Source: Veillonella seminalis (lineage in GTDB: Bacteria > Bacillota > Negativicutes > Veillonellales > Veillonellaceae). Taken from it: 64,000 bases of DNA. Location: assembly GCF_003992065.1 (NCBI RefSeq), contig NZ_RQUZ01000002.1, positions 1-64,000 on the forward strand, given 5' to 3'. Shown here piece after piece: positions 8,636-18,174 of the stretch (within the stretch, counting starts at the first letter, position 1; the number at the start of each line of letters is the position of its first letter). Below the pieces are notes generated by a model. That model was not told the DNA's origin. It saw nothing but the letters and a program-made list of their open reading frames with translations, and did not search any database. A program made the position numbers and the translations under genes.

Positions 8636-9472
8636 TCAGCCTTCTTTATACACGCTTTTTAACAAGGCAATTTCTTTCGCATATCCGTCCAATTCATTCG
8701 GGGTTTCCAGATAAAACGGTAAATTACGCAAAGCCAGATGATTGATGATGTTCGTGATAGCTTCCAAACCGATATGACCTTCACCGATTTTTTCATGACG
8801 ATCTTTGTGAGCCCCACGCGGATTCTTGGAATCATTCAAATGAATCGCATGCAAACTGTCCAGCCCTACAATTTTGTCAAATGAATCAATGACTCCGTCC
8901 AAATCACCGATTACATCATAATCTCCTTCATGGATATGACAGGTATCCATGCAGACACCGATATACTCCTTCAATTTCACGCCATCAATAATACGCGCAA
9001 TTTCTTCAAACGTACGCCCCACTTCGGTGCCTTTGCCGGCCATGGTTTCCAACAATACCGTTGTATGCATGCCTTCAAACATCACTTCATTAAGTGCCTC
9101 TACAATATATTCAATGCCTTGATCGACACCCTGCTTGACATGGCTGCCGGGATGAAAATTATATAATTGATTCGGCAAAAATTCCAAACGCTCCAAATCT
9201 TCACGCATCATGTTTTTGGCAAATTGACGAAGTGACGGATCGGCTGCACAAGCATTCAACGTATACGGTGCATGCCCCAAAATCTTACCGAAATTATGTT
9301 CCGCCATGAATGTTTCCAATGCCTTCATATCAGCTTCGTCAAAAGTACGTGCTTTACCGCCGCGAGGATTCCGCGTAAAGTATTGGAACGTATTGGCACC
9401 TAAACTCAGTGCCTCTTTCCCCATATGCAAATACCCCTTACTGATTGATAAATGACATCCGATAGTTAACAT
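8636..9472 (-). CDS. nfo: Endonuclease IV (AP endonuclease)
   Basis: Zn-dependent AP endonuclease of base-excision repair that cuts 5' to abasic sites. The 278-residue TIM-barrel shows the family signatures: GCHLSISKG at the N-terminus, [59 protein letters not shown] split across adjacent strands, and LETPNE near the end, supplying the three-metal ligands. An AAAGGAGA site precedes the ATG. It lies upstream of sbcDC on the same strand, grouping DNA-repair nucleases together. Confidence 0.96.
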   Translation of the reverse strand: MLTIGCHLSISKGYLHMGKEALSLGANTFQYFTRNPRGGKARTFDEADMKALETFMAEHNFGKILGHAPYTLNACAADPSLRQFAKNMMREDLERLEFLPNQLYNFHPGSHVKQGVDQGIEYIVEALNEVMFEGMHTTVLLETMAGKGTEVGRTFEEIARIIDGVKLKEYIGVCMDTCHIHEGDYDVIGDLDGVIDSFDKIVGLDSLHAIHLNDSKNPRGAHKDRHEKIGEGHIGLEAITNIINHLALRNLPFYLETPNELDGYAKEIALLKSVYKEG

Positions 9473-9671
9473 GAAAACTCTCCTTTTTAATTAATGACTC
9501 TATATACAATATTCAAGCCCCATTCACCGGTCTGCTTTTTACGCCGTTAAACATCGGAACTTAACCTATGATTTTTATACTAATACATTTATTATATAAC
9601 AAATTTCTAATTACATGACTAAATTCTAAGTTCATAGCAAACTCTTATTGCAAAAGTCTATTTATGCAACA

Positions 9672-9697
9672 AAAAAAGAGCCTTGCGGCTCTTTTTG
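9672..9697 (-). terminator. Terminator after the PerR-type gene
   Basis: Stem AAAGAGCC / GGCTCTTT with a 4-base loop and flanking A and T runs, 2 bases past the stop codon of the Fur/PerR gene. The symmetry makes it potentially bidirectional. Confidence 0.9.
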
Positions 9698-9698
9698 T

Positions 9699-10118
9699 TT
9701 AATGGGTTCCTTTACGCAGACAATCCGGGCAAATACCTTCGAACGTAATTTGCTGACCGGTCACTTTGTAGTGACTCAAAGCTTCCACTTCCGCTAAGGT
9801 ATCTTCCATGTTCATATCGTGTAAATCATCAATGCGATTACATATGCTGCAACGCATGTGAGGGTGGTTATGAGTATCCCAGTCGTAACGGCTGGAATCA
9901 TCGCCAATATCAAGAACTTTTACAAGACCGATTTTTTCAAAAATTTCCATCGTCTTATATACGGTTGCTAAACTCATGCTAGGATGATCTTGGCGCAAAC
10001 TTTGATAAATCATTTCCGCCGTCGGATGCTCATTTTGACCATAAAGCACTTGGTAAATCGCAATACGTTGAGGGGTTACTTTGTAACCTTCGGAACGCAA
10101 TTTTTGTGCAATATCCAT
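9699..10118 (-). CDS. perR: Fur-family repressor, PerR-type peroxide sensor
   Basis: Metal-dependent winged-helix repressor. The DNA-binding region contains VTPQRIAIYQVL and SLATVYKTMEIF; two CxxC pairs (CSIC and CPDC) form the structural Zn site. The segment SSRYDWDTHNHPH has Asp and two His where PerR binds Fe or Mn, and the whole is closer to PerR than to Fur. A GTG seven codons upstream is rejected because the GGAGAGAGGA ribosome site overlaps it; ATG at 10118 gives 139 residues. A palindrome at 10212-10234 is a probable autoregulatory operator. Presumed targets are oxidative-stress genes elsewhere. Confidence 0.88.
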   Translation of the reverse strand: MDIAQKLRSEGYKVTPQRIAIYQVLYGQNEHPTAEMIYQSLRQDHPSMSLATVYKTMEIFEKIGLVKVLDIGDDSSRYDWDTHNHPHMRCSICNRIDDLHDMNMEDTLAEVEALSHYKVTGQQITFEGICPDCLRKGTH

Positions 10119-10211
10119 AGCAATCAATCCTCTCTCCACTCGGATTTAATAGTGTTTCGTGCAACTTTGCACGTTGCCTATAGCTAAGTTGCTCAGTTAA
10201 AAATTTAACTC

Positions 10212-10234
10212 TAACCAATAACAATTATTGGTTA
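10212..10234. promoter_or_regulatory. Perfect palindrome, candidate PerR/Fur operator
   Basis: Arms TAACCAATAA and TTATTGGTTA around a CAA spacer form a 10-3-10 perfect inverted repeat about 95 bases upstream of the perR start. AT-rich arms near a Fur-family gene suggest autoregulation. It departs from the known PerR box consensus, so binding by this protein is inferred. Confidence 0.55.
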
Positions 10235-10304
10235 ATTAATTATAGCAAATTTAGTATACTTTGGCAAGATAACCGCTTATCAAATCTAATTATATACAGC
10301 AGGA

Positions 10305-11876
10305 TTAGTCTTTGAAATACGGTTTGAAGGCACCGCTCTTATGTGCTTCCTGGCCGCCACGACGACCTTGGCCTTCCGGATTACGGCGTTTGGAACGATT
10401 GCCGCCGGAACGACGGGAATCATCAAGACCGTTACGATCGCGGAAACTGCGTTCACCATTGCGGCGATCACCACGACGATCGGAACCGCGGGAAGTGCGC
10501 TGACCGTCACGACGACGGCCGTCTTTACCGAAGGAGCGTTTTTTACGAACACGTAACGGAGCTTCCTCAGTAATATTAACCGGCGTAGTATCCGGCTCTT
10601 TAGTCAATAATTTAATAGCCGCAGCCACTAAAGTTACGGAATCTAAATCATTTAATAATTCTTCCGCACTGGCGCGATATTCTTTAAGATTTTCAGTATC
10701 ATCAGCCATATCAATTAAGCTTTGAACAGCCAATTTCTGCTGGCCTTCCAACACTTCGCCCAAAGACGGTGCTTTACGACGGGCAATTTTACGTTTAGTC
10801 AAACGTTCAATAGCGTGTAAATGTTCCATTTCACGAGGGATAACAAAGGTATTGGCCATCCCGGCTTTACCGGCACGACCGGTACGGCCCACGCGGTGAA
10901 CATAACTTTCCGGATCTTGCGGCAAGTCATAGTTATATACATGAGTTACGCCACTGATATCGAGACCGCGGGCTGCTACGTCGGTAGCTACCAAAATATC
11001 GATGGTACCTTCGCGGAACTGACGAATTACGCTGTCGCGTTTTTGCTGAGATAAATCACCATGAATACCTTCAGCCATATAACCGCGTTTTTTCAAACCT
11101 TCGGTTACTTCATCGACACGGCGTTTCGTACGTCCGAACACGATAGCAAGTTCAGGTGCCTGCATATCGAGCAAACGGCAAAGTAAATCGAACTTCTGAC
11201 GGTCCTGTACTTCGATGTAGTACTGTTCGATTAAGTCCATAGTAACCTGCGTTGGTTTCATGCGAATGAGACGCGGTTCTTTTAAGTAATTTTCAGCCAA
11301 TGTCTGAATGGCCGGCGGCATGGTAGCGGAGAACAACAATGTCTGGCGTTGTTCCGGTACGGCTGCCAAAATTTTATTAATGTCATCGATGAAGCCCATG
11401 TTAAGCATTTCATCCGCTTCATCGAGGACAATTACTTTTACATTATCAAAATTGATGGATCCGCGTTCCATGTGATCCATTAAACGACCCGGGGTTGCGA
11501 CGATAATTTGAGGATTTTTGCGCAAGCTGCGGAATTGGCGCTGAATATCCTGACCGCCGTAGATAGGCAAGGCCTGAATATGGGTGTGCTGTGCCATTTT
11601 GTTGAGCTCTTCCGCTACTTGAATAGCCAATTCACGGGTTGGCGATAAAATTAAAACCTGTACGGCTCGAAGATGTTCATCAACCTGTTCCAAAGCAGGG
11701 ATACCGAAAGCAGCGGTTTTACCGGTACCGGTCTGAGCCTGGCCAATCATGTCTAAGCCGCTCATGGCAACCGGAATGGCTTCCTTCTGAATCGGTGTAG
11801 GTTCTTCAAACCCCATATCATTTAAAGCCCGTAAAATGGGCTCGCTAATTTGTAATTCTTCAAATTTTTCAAGCAT
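10305..11876 (-). CDS. DEAD-box RNA helicase with Arg/Gly-rich tail
   Basis: ATP-dependent RNA helicase of the DeaD/CshA group, acting in ribosome assembly, RNA decay or cold adaptation. All core motifs are present: the Q motif (GFEEPTPIQ), [12 protein letters not shown] near residue 47, [20 protein letters not shown] near residue 152, [12 protein letters not shown] and [10 protein letters not shown]. After about residue 440 comes a low-complexity basic tail rich in Arg, Gly, Asp, Ser and Asn. Tails of this kind bind RNA without sequence preference and favour condensates. 523 residues. An AAGGAGGA site lies 12 bases ahead of the ATG. Symbol withheld because DeaD, CshA and CshB cannot be separated here. 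Confidence 0.93.
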   Translation of the reverse strand: MLEKFEELQISEPILRALNDMGFEEPTPIQKEAIPVAMSGLDMIGQAQTGTGKTAAFGIPALEQVDEHLRAVQVLILSPTRELAIQVAEELNKMAQHTHIQALPIYGGQDIQRQFRSLRKNPQIIVATPGRLMDHMERGSINFDNVKVIVLDEADEMLNMGFIDDINKILAAVPEQRQTLLFSATMPPAIQTLAENYLKEPRLIRMKPTQVTMDLIEQYYIEVQDRQKFDLLCRLLDMQAPELAIVFGRTKRRVDEVTEGLKKRGYMAEGIHGDLSQQKRDSVIRQFREGTIDILVATDVAARGLDISGVTHVYNYDLPQDPESYVHRVGRTGRAGKAGMANTFVIPREMEHLHAIERLTKRKIARRKAPSLGEVLEGQQKLAVQSLIDMADDTENLKEYRASAEELLNDLDSVTLVAAAIKLLTKEPDTTPVNITEEAPLRVRKKRSFGKDGRRRDGQRTSRGSDRRGDRRNGERSFRDRNGLDDSRRSGGNRSKRRNPEGQGRRGGQEAHKSGAFKPYFKD

Positions 11877-12023
11877 GAACTATATGAGTCCTCCTTATGT
11901 AAATCAATCTTATTTTCGTCTATTATTCGTCGGCGTATTCTAATATTATAACACAGATAAAAGAAGATAGCCAAATTAGAATGTCAATTTTTTCCAATTC
12001 AGCTATCTTTATGAAAAACTATC

Positions 12024-14543
12024 TTACTTTTTCTTACTATATACGATTATTATATTATTATTTTCAAATGGTGCCGGTTCATGTCGTTTTTGGCGATTAT
12101 TATTCTGATTCCGGTTCCGATTTTGATTGCCACCGTCTTGGCGATTGCCGTTACGATTACGGTTTCGATTGCCGTTACGATTACAGTTTCGATTGTCATT
12201 GCGATTACCGTTGCGATTACCGTTACGGTTATCACGATTCCGCGAATCACCACGTTGACTATCGCGATTTTGACATTCACCGCCTTGACTGTCACGACGA
12301 TTGTGATTACGCTGCGCTGAATCATCACCGGCTGCCACAGCTGCTGCCGCTTTTTCTTTATCGCGCAGTGCCTTCATAGATAAACCGATACGATTCCGTT
12401 TCGGCTCAACGGAAATTATTTCCGCTTCAATGATATCGCCTACCGCCAACACATCTGACGGGTGTTCATTACGGCGGCAGAACTCACTGCGATGAAGTAA
12501 ACCATTAACCTTTAAGCCGAAATCAACAAAGGCACCAAAGTCCACAACATTATGTACGGTCCCTTTTACTACGGTACCGACTTTTACATCTTCAAGGCTC
12601 ATAATGTGTTTACGAGTCATCGGTGCCGGTAAATCTTCACGCGGATCGCGCCCCGGTTTAGCCAAGGCCTCTAAAATGTCGCGCACCGTCGGTACACCGG
12701 CATCCAATTCTTTAGCCACATCTTCCGCATTCACCAAGGCCAGCTTGGTATGAAAATCAGCCAGTTTCGCTTTGTCATTTAATTCAACCAAAGTAAAACC
12801 TAAATTTTTAATGATGGTTTCCGCCAAATCATACGATTCCGGATGGACCGGTGTATTATCGAGCGGGTTCTGACTGTCTTTGATACGCAAGAACCCGGCA
12901 CATTGTGTAAAAGCCGCCGGCCCCAATCGTTTAACCTTTAACAATTCCTTGCGGTTGTTAAAAGCACCGTTATCTTTACGGTACGTTACGATATTATTGG
13001 CAACCGCTGCGGATATCCCGGCCACATGTTCCAAAATAGCCGGTGATGCCGTATTGAGCTCTACCCCTACATGGTTTACCACGGTTTCCACCACTTGGTC
13101 CAAGGTTTCACTGAGCTGTTTCTGATTAACATCATGCTGATATTGACCGACCCCGATTGATTTAGGATCAATTTTAACCGATTCCGCCAACGGATCCTGG
13201 ACACGACGGGCAATGGATACAGCCCCTCGAATGGATACGTCCAAATCCGGCAATTCTTCGATAGCCAATTTAGACGCGGAATACACCGAAGCCCCGGCTT
13301 CATTGGTAATAATATAATGGCAATCCAGTTTTTCATCTTCAATCAACTGGGAAACAAATTGTTCCGTTTCGTATGAAGCCGTGCCGTTACCGATGGATAA
13401 CAAGGTAACCTTCCATTTACGAATGCATGCTACCATATCCTTCTTAGCCGCTTCCTTGCCGCGTTCACCGGATGTCAAATGGTATATCCCCTGATCGAGC
13501 ACATTCCCCTGTACATCGATAACCGCCATTTTACAGCCCATGCGATAGCCCGGATCGAGCCCCATGATAACATGACCGGCCAAAGGCGGTTGCAATAAGA
13601 GATTGCGAAGGTTAGTACCGAATACTTTAATAGCCTGTTCATCGGCATTTTCCGTTAAAGTCTTACGGATTTCACGTTCCATGGCCGGGAAAATAAGACG
13701 CTTATAAGCATCCGCTACGGCAATGGCTTTATATTCTTTTAAAGCAGCTACGCCCGTTTCAGGCAAGGCCGCTACCATGTAATCAATATAGGTTTCATCC
13801 GGTGCCGTCAACGATACTTTGAGGGCACCCAATTTTTCGCCGCGATTAATAGCCAAGATACGGTGCGACGGCATCTGATGAATCGGTTCTTCATAATCGG
13901 CATAATGAAGGAAAAGCTGACGCACTTCATCGGTTTCAGCCGTTTCTTCATCACCGGTCATAACAGTTTTTACTTTACCTTGACGCCAGATGGCATCACG
14001 CAAATAGGCACGGAAATCAGCACGATCACTCACATCTTCAGCCACAATATCCATAGCCCCCTGCAACGCCGCTTCAGCATCAGACACGTCTTCCGTAATA
14101 AATGGTGCCGTCAAGCTTTCCACGGTGCTCGCTGTATCTTCAGTTTTATCATCGAGCATCAATTGAGCCAACGGTTCAAGCCCGCGTTCACGGGCAATGG
14201 ACGCACGGGTACGTTTCTTAGGGCGATACGGTAAATATAAATCTTCCAGCTCTTGAAGTTTCATGGCTCCTTCAATAGCCGTGGCTAATTCGGGCGTCAT
14301 TTTTTCCTGTTCCGTAATGGACCGAACAATTTCTTCACGACGCTGTTCCAAATTGCGCAAATATTTAATGCGTTCTTCGATTTCACGAAGTTGTTCATCC
14401 TTTAATTCTCCCGTTTTTTCCTTACGATAACGAGCGATAAACGGAACTGTGTTCCCTTCATCCAATAATTCAACGGCTACCTTTACCTGCCAGGCATTAA
14501 CGCCTAATTCAGCCGCAATATATTGAGACATTTTTTCCAACAT
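12024..14543 (-). CDS. tex: Tex-family S1 RNA-binding protein with Asn/Arg repeat tail
   Basis: Tex/YqgF-type RNA-binding protein implicated in transcription and RNA metabolism. Order of domains in 839 residues: N-terminal helical Tex region (FIARYRKEKTGELKDEQ), the YqgF/RNase H-like domain (MGLDPGYRMGCKMAVID) near residue 325, helix-hairpin-helix region (VAGISAAVANNIV, VKRLGPAAFTQCAGFLRI) near 500-560, and an S1 domain (GTVVKGTVHNVVDFGAFVDFG) near 650. After about residue 735 there is an unusual tail of NRNG/NRND-like repeats. Third gene of the thyA-folA-tex operon, starting 3 bases after folA. Confidence 0.92.
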   Translation of the reverse strand: MLEKMSQYIAAELGVNAWQVKVAVELLDEGNTVPFIARYRKEKTGELKDEQLREIEERIKYLRNLEQRREEIVRSITEQEKMTPELATAIEGAMKLQELEDLYLPYRPKKRTRASIARERGLEPLAQLMLDDKTEDTASTVESLTAPFITEDVSDAEAALQGAMDIVAEDVSDRADFRAYLRDAIWRQGKVKTVMTGDEETAETDEVRQLFLHYADYEEPIHQMPSHRILAINRGEKLGALKVSLTAPDETYIDYMVAALPETGVAALKEYKAIAVADAYKRLIFPAMEREIRKTLTENADEQAIKVFGTNLRNLLLQPPLAGHVIMGLDPGYRMGCKMAVIDVQGNVLDQGIYHLTSGERGKEAAKKDMVACIRKWKVTLLSIGNGTASYETEQFVSQLIEDEKLDCHYIITNEAGASVYSASKLAIEELPDLDVSIRGAVSIARRVQDPLAESVKIDPKSIGVGQYQHDVNQKQLSETLDQVVETVVNHVGVELNTASPAILEHVAGISAAVANNIVTYRKDNGAFNNRKELLKVKRLGPAAFTQCAGFLRIKDSQNPLDNTPVHPESYDLAETIIKNLGFTLVELNDKAKLADFHTKLALVNAEDVAKELDAGVPTVRDILEALAKPGRDPREDLPAPMTRKHIMSLEDVKVGTVVKGTVHNVVDFGAFVDFGLKVNGLLHRSEFCRRNEHPSDVLAVGDIIEAEIISVEPKRNRIGLSMKALRDKEKAAAAVAAGDDSAQRNHNRRDSQGGECQNRDSQRGDSRNRDNRNGNRNGNRNDNRNCNRNGNRNRNRNGNRQDGGNQNRNRNQNNNRQKRHEPAPFENNNIIIVYSKKK
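12099..12243 (-). repeat. Degenerate tandem repeat encoding the Asn/Arg tail of Tex
   Basis: Imperfect 6-, 9- and 12-base units such as GCCGTTACGATT (plus-strand sense) recur across this stretch and translate on the minus strand as runs of Asn, Arg, Gly and Asp. The internal periodicity leaves other frames open too, which produces spurious overlapping reading frames. Confidence 0.8.
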
Positions 14544-14546
14544 GGG

Positions 14547-15038
14547 TTACTCCTTCCGTCGATACGTAACAAAACTGAATGGCCAAGGATTCTTCTCGTC
14601 CACTTCACCGGGTATTGATTCTACCACTTCAAACAGGTTTAAATCAATAGTCGGGAAAAACGCATCGCCTTCAAACTCATGATCGATTTCCGTTACATAG
14701 AGAACGTCTGCATAAGGCATAAAAGATTCGTACATCTGAGCTCCGCCGATACAATAAGCAACGTCCAGTTTGGCTGCTTCTTCGGCCGCTTCCGCCGGCG
14801 ACGTAAATACACGCACCCCTTCATAAGGTGGTTGATAATCCGCTTGACGAGTTACTACCCAATGTTCACGATTTGGCAACAAGAACGGCAACGACTCCAA
14901 TGTCTTGCGTCCCATAATGATAACATGACCGGTAGTCAGTTTTTTAAAATACTGCAAATCTTTCGGCACATGCCAAATCAGCTGATTATCTTTGCCAATC
15001 ACATTATTTTTAGCTTTTGCCACAATCATCGCTAACAT
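14547..15038 (-). CDS. folA: Dihydrofolate reductase
   Basis: NADPH-dependent reduction of dihydrofolate to tetrahydrofolate, the partner reaction of thymidylate synthase. 163 residues, normal for the family. The signature IVAKAKNNVIGKDNQLIWHVPKD is present in two adjoining pieces at residues 5-27, with Asn18/Gln19 and Trp22, and the acidic active-site position occupied by Val-Pro-Lys-Asp27. MGRKTLESLP and CIGGAQMYESFM follow. The start codon overlaps the stop of thyA (TAATG), showing tight coupling. Confidence 0.95.
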   Translation of the reverse strand: MLAMIVAKAKNNVIGKDNQLIWHVPKDLQYFKKLTTGHVIIMGRKTLESLPFLLPNREHWVVTRQADYQPPYEGVRVFTSPAEAAEEAAKLDVAYCIGGAQMYESFMPYADVLYVTEIDHEFEGDAFFPTIDLNLFEVVESIPGEVDEKNPWPFSFVTYRRKE

Positions 15039-15829
15039 TATACGGCCACCTCCATCGATAATTTACCCAAATGTTCGTATCCTTCCAATTTCACATCATC
15101 CGCCGTGAAATCATAGAAATTCTGAACCTTGTCATTAAGCCACAAAGACGGAGCCGGTTTCGCCTCTTCCAGACGAGCAAGCTGCGTCTTCAAAGCTTCC
15201 ACATGGTTTTCATAAATATGAGCATTGTTGATGATATGGGTAAACTGCCCAGGTTTTAAACCGCTCACATGAGCAATCATATAAACAAGGGTCGCATACT
15301 GAGTCATATTGAAAGGTACGCCTAGCCCCATATCGCCACTACGCTGTACGAGCATGCAATTTAACTTATCGCCCTCAACATCCCACAAAGTTTCATAAGC
15401 ACAAGGTTGCAAAGCCATATCCGGCAAATCTTCAATATTCCACAAGGTAACAATCATGCGGCGACTCTGCGGATCTTCTTTAATCATGCGGAGTAAATTA
15501 TCCACCTGTTTGTATTTAGCCAACTGATAGCCGTACGCTTTACCGATGGTGCCGTCTTCACGCATCCATTCATCCCACACGTGAACGCCCATGCCCTGCA
15601 ATTCTTTCACATCATTGCTCTGCTTTTGCCAAATCCATAAGAGTTCTTTGACCGCTGTTTTGAAAGCCACAAATTTAGTAGTCAAAATAGGAAATTCTTT
15701 ACTCAAATCGAACTGCATCATTTGGTGAGGCAATTTATAGGTAGGAATGCCGGTGCGGTTATTAGCATAATAACCTTCCTTCAAAATGCGTTCCACAATC
15801 GCTAAGTATTGAGTATCTGCTGAGCTCAT
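15038..15829 (-). CDS. thyA: Thymidylate synthase
   Basis: Methylates dUMP to dTMP using methylene-tetrahydrofolate. 263 residues, the usual short bacterial form. Conserved segments: [19 protein letters not shown], the catalytic Cys in [15 protein letters not shown], the [18 protein letters not shown] motif, and [12 protein letters not shown]. The AAAGGAG site precedes the ATG. First gene of thyA-folA-tex. An 8-bp tandem repeat lies just upstream at 15848-15895. Confidence 0.96.
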   Translation of the reverse strand: MSSADTQYLAIVERILKEGYYANNRTGIPTYKLPHQMMQFDLSKEFPILTTKFVAFKTAVKELLWIWQKQSNDVKELQGMGVHVWDEWMREDGTIGKAYGYQLAKYKQVDNLLRMIKEDPQSRRMIVTLWNIEDLPDMALQPCAYETLWDVEGDKLNCMLVQRSGDMGLGVPFNMTQYATLVYMIAHVSGLKPGQFTHIINNAHIYENHVEALKTQLARLEEAKPAPSLWLNDKVQNFYDFTADDVKLEGYEHLGKLSMEVAV

Positions 15830-15847
15830 GATAGTCTCCTTTGTGTA

Positions 15848-15895
15848 TAGTCTAATAGTGTAATAGTGTAATAGTCTAGTAGCCTAATAGTCTAA
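15848..15895. repeat. 8-bp tandem repeat, six units, in the thyA leader
   Basis: Six consecutive units of consensus TAGTCTAA (variants TAGTGTAA twice, TAGTCTAG, TAGCCTAA) run from 19 to 66 bases upstream of the thyA start. This looks like a microsatellite able to change copy number by slippage. Confidence 0.85.
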
Positions 15896-16002
15896 TGGCG
15901 TTTTTAATGATACACCTTACAGGCAACGTCATAAAAAAATATATAATAAGAAACGAATATATAATATCAAACAAATAATATAAGTATGTAGGTTTTTATA
16001 GC

Positions 16003-17853
16003 TTAGTCTCTAAAAGAACTGATTACTTTCAAAAAAGACAGACCGAAGCGCTGCAATTTGGCTTCACCGATGCCTTTAATTTTATATAAATCCGCTAATG
16101 TTTGCGGTCTCATGGACGCCATATCAATAAGTACCGTGTCCGGAAAAATCAAATACGGCGGCACTTTCATTTGCTCACTGAGTTCTTTGCGATGTTGACG
16201 CAAAGCCTCAAACAAATTAGGTTTATTGGAAGCCCTTCGCTTCATTCCGGCAGTGGCGCCATTGTGTCCAAAACGTTGTTTATTACTGCTCTGACGCGGA
16301 CCATCGGGGCGAACTTTAACAAGTTCACGTCGTACTTCCGTCACTTTGGCTCTGCCGTCCAACACCGCTTCACCGGCCGGCGTAATGCTTAAAATCGGAT
16401 ATTTACCGGTAGCACAGTCCAAATAGCCGAGCGAAGTAAATTGACGAATGAGGCCTTTTATTTCTCGGTCATCCATATCCTCCAAACGACCGAATACAGG
16501 CAGCCGATCATAACCGTAACGGACAATGCGGTCCGTACGATTCCCTGCCACAATATCCGTAATCATAGCCGTCCCGTATCGTTCTTCCGTATCGATGACA
16601 GCCTTAAAAATCGCTTTTGCTTCCTCCGTTAAATCACGGAGCGAACCTTTATGTTGACAGGAGCCGCAATTATCGCAGCATGTCCAAGTCACGGTTTCAC
16701 CGAAGTAGTTGAGCATATATTTTCGCAAACAATCAGACGTAAAACAGTAGTTAATCATCTGCTGCAATTTACTCATTTCAATACGGCGACGCTCCGGTTC
16801 ATGTACCGATTCATTGATTAAATATTTGTGGATCATCACATCACGACCGCTATAGAGGAGCACACATTTTGACGGGGCCCCGTCACGGCCCGCACGCCCC
16901 GCCTCTTGGTAGTAGCTTTCCATATTGCGCGGCATCTGATAATGCAATACATAACGCACATTACTTTTATCAATCCCCATGCCGAAAGCACTGGTGGCCA
17001 CCATGACGCGCACTTTATCGTAAGCATAGCGTTCCTGCTGAATCTTTCGTATATCGTCACTCAAACCGGCGTGATAATAACCGACTTCAACACCTCGTTT
17101 GGCCAATTCCCCATATACCATTTCCACGTCTTTGCGGGTAGCACAGTAAATAATGCCGTTTTCAGCATCACGGTCGGCTACAAACTGTAACACATAAGTC
17201 AATTTATTCTGAGGCTGCACCACTTCAAAGGATAAATTAGGCCGGTCAAAACCCGTCACATGAACGGTGGCATTCGTAAGTCCCAGCAAGTGCTTCATAT
17301 CGTTTTCCACTTCACGCGTGGCACTGGCGGTAAAAGCTCCGATAACCGGTCTTCGCGGTAACTCGGCAATGAACGGTGCTATGAGCTGATACGACGGTCT
17401 GAAGTCATGACCCCATTGTGAGACGCAGTGAGCTTCATCAATGATTACTTGATCGATAGGCAGTTCTTTAAGGAAATTACGGAACCATTCCGAACCGAGT
17501 CGTTCCGGCGCCAAATATAAGATTTTAACTCGTCCGGCCCGTAAAGCCCTCATTACATTGATTGACTCATCCTTATCTTGAGAACTGTTCAAATAAGCAG
17601 CCGGAATTTTCTGCATGCGCAGACCATCTACCTGATCCTGCATTAAGGATATTAACGGTGAAAACACGATGGTCAAACCGCGTTTTAAAATAGCCGGGAT
17701 TTGAAAACAAATCGATTTGCCCGCACCGGTCGGCATAATGGCCAACACATCCTTATTGGCCAACAGAGATGCTACCGGTACTTCCTGGGCCGGTCGGAAC
17801 GAAGTATAGCCAAAGAAATGGGCCAATGCCGTCTCCGCCGATTTATGAGCCAT
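16003..17853 (-). CDS. recQ: ATP-dependent DNA helicase RecQ
   Basis: 3'-5' DNA helicase of recombination and replication-fork repair. 616 residues with the full RecQ plan: FRPAQEVPVASLL, Walker A (MPTGAGKSICFQIP) near residue 39, DEAH box (IDEAHCVSQWGHDFRP) near 138, YYQEAGRAGRDG, the zinc-binding cysteines (CLRKYML, CCDNCGSC) near 380-400, a winged-helix RQC domain, and an HRDC domain at the C-terminus (MRPQTLADLYKIKGIGEAK). Divergent from putP. Confidence 0.95.
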   Translation of the reverse strand: MAHKSAETALAHFFGYTSFRPAQEVPVASLLANKDVLAIMPTGAGKSICFQIPAILKRGLTIVFSPLISLMQDQVDGLRMQKIPAAYLNSSQDKDESINVMRALRAGRVKILYLAPERLGSEWFRNFLKELPIDQVIIDEAHCVSQWGHDFRPSYQLIAPFIAELPRRPVIGAFTASATREVENDMKHLLGLTNATVHVTGFDRPNLSFEVVQPQNKLTYVLQFVADRDAENGIIYCATRKDVEMVYGELAKRGVEVGYYHAGLSDDIRKIQQERYAYDKVRVMVATSAFGMGIDKSNVRYVLHYQMPRNMESYYQEAGRAGRDGAPSKCVLLYSGRDVMIHKYLINESVHEPERRRIEMSKLQQMINYCFTSDCLRKYMLNYFGETVTWTCCDNCGSCQHKGSLRDLTEEAKAIFKAVIDTEERYGTAMITDIVAGNRTDRIVRYGYDRLPVFGRLEDMDDREIKGLIRQFTSLGYLDCATGKYPILSITPAGEAVLDGRAKVTEVRRELVKVRPDGPRQSSNKQRFGHNGATAGMKRRASNKPNLFEALRQHRKELSEQMKVPPYLIFPDTVLIDMASMRPQTLADLYKIKGIGEAKLQRFGLSFLKVISSFRD

Positions 17854-17962
17854 ATCCGTTCACATCCTTTCCAATCCGAATTATCATATTATATTATTTT
17901 ACCATTTTTTTGGCAAAAACACACCTCCCCCGGAGGTTTCGTATTTTGATAAAAATAGCTTC

Positions 17963-17997
17963 TTTTTTACTAAAAATACACACTTGTTAGTAAAAAA
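17963..17997. repeat. 11-bp perfect AT-rich inverted repeat
   Basis: Arms TTTTTTACTAA (17963-17973) and TTAGTAAAAAA (17987-17997) flank a 13-base spacer. It has too little GC to be a convincing terminator. An operator for recQ or putP is possible. Confidence 0.45.
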
Positions 17998-18082
17998 ACA
18001 TCCGCCCGAATTTCTCCAAATGTTCGCTTGCCCTTTTTCACCATTGTATGCCAAGTTTTTCAGGTAATATTTCTATAGAACT

Positions 18083-18110
18083 TTGATTATAGTGGTGTTT
18101 TTAATATAGT
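18083..18110 (+). promoter_or_regulatory. Candidate putP promoter
   Basis: TTGATT (18083-18088), a 16-base spacer and TATAGT (18105-18110). A second candidate is the extended -10 element TGCTAAAAT at 18127-18135. The sequence alone does not decide between them. Confidence 0.45.
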
Positions 18111-18174
18111 AGAAACTGTATTTTTATGCTAAAATAAAAGAATCTATTATTACGAAAGGGGGGTGCATCCAAGT

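Larger units (their letters stand above)
17854..18174. other. Intergenic region between recQ and putP
   Basis: This 321-base gap separates divergent genes. It holds a small GC stem ACCTCC-CCC-GGAGGT (17923-17937), an AT-rich inverted repeat (17963-17997) and the putP promoter region with its GGGGGG-rich ribosome site (18157-18163). No additional gene is supported. Confidence 0.6.

Noticed and set aside
10286-10573. Small genes opposite and in frame with the helicase tail
   Set aside because: They mirror the Arg/Gly-rich codons and have no ribosome sites or recognisable domains.
12099-12243. CRISPR-like array
   Set aside because: Units are short, degenerate and contiguous, with no spacers, and they code for a protein tail.
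12050-12379. Extra genes on either strand overlapping the end of tex
   Set aside because: These open frames arise from the tandem repeat composition and consist of low-complexity residues such as Val/Ile/Thr. The tex frame carries real domains.
15848-15895. Binding-site array for a regulator of thyA
   Set aside because: Units are 8 bp without dyad symmetry and look like simple slippage repeats. Kept only as a repeat.
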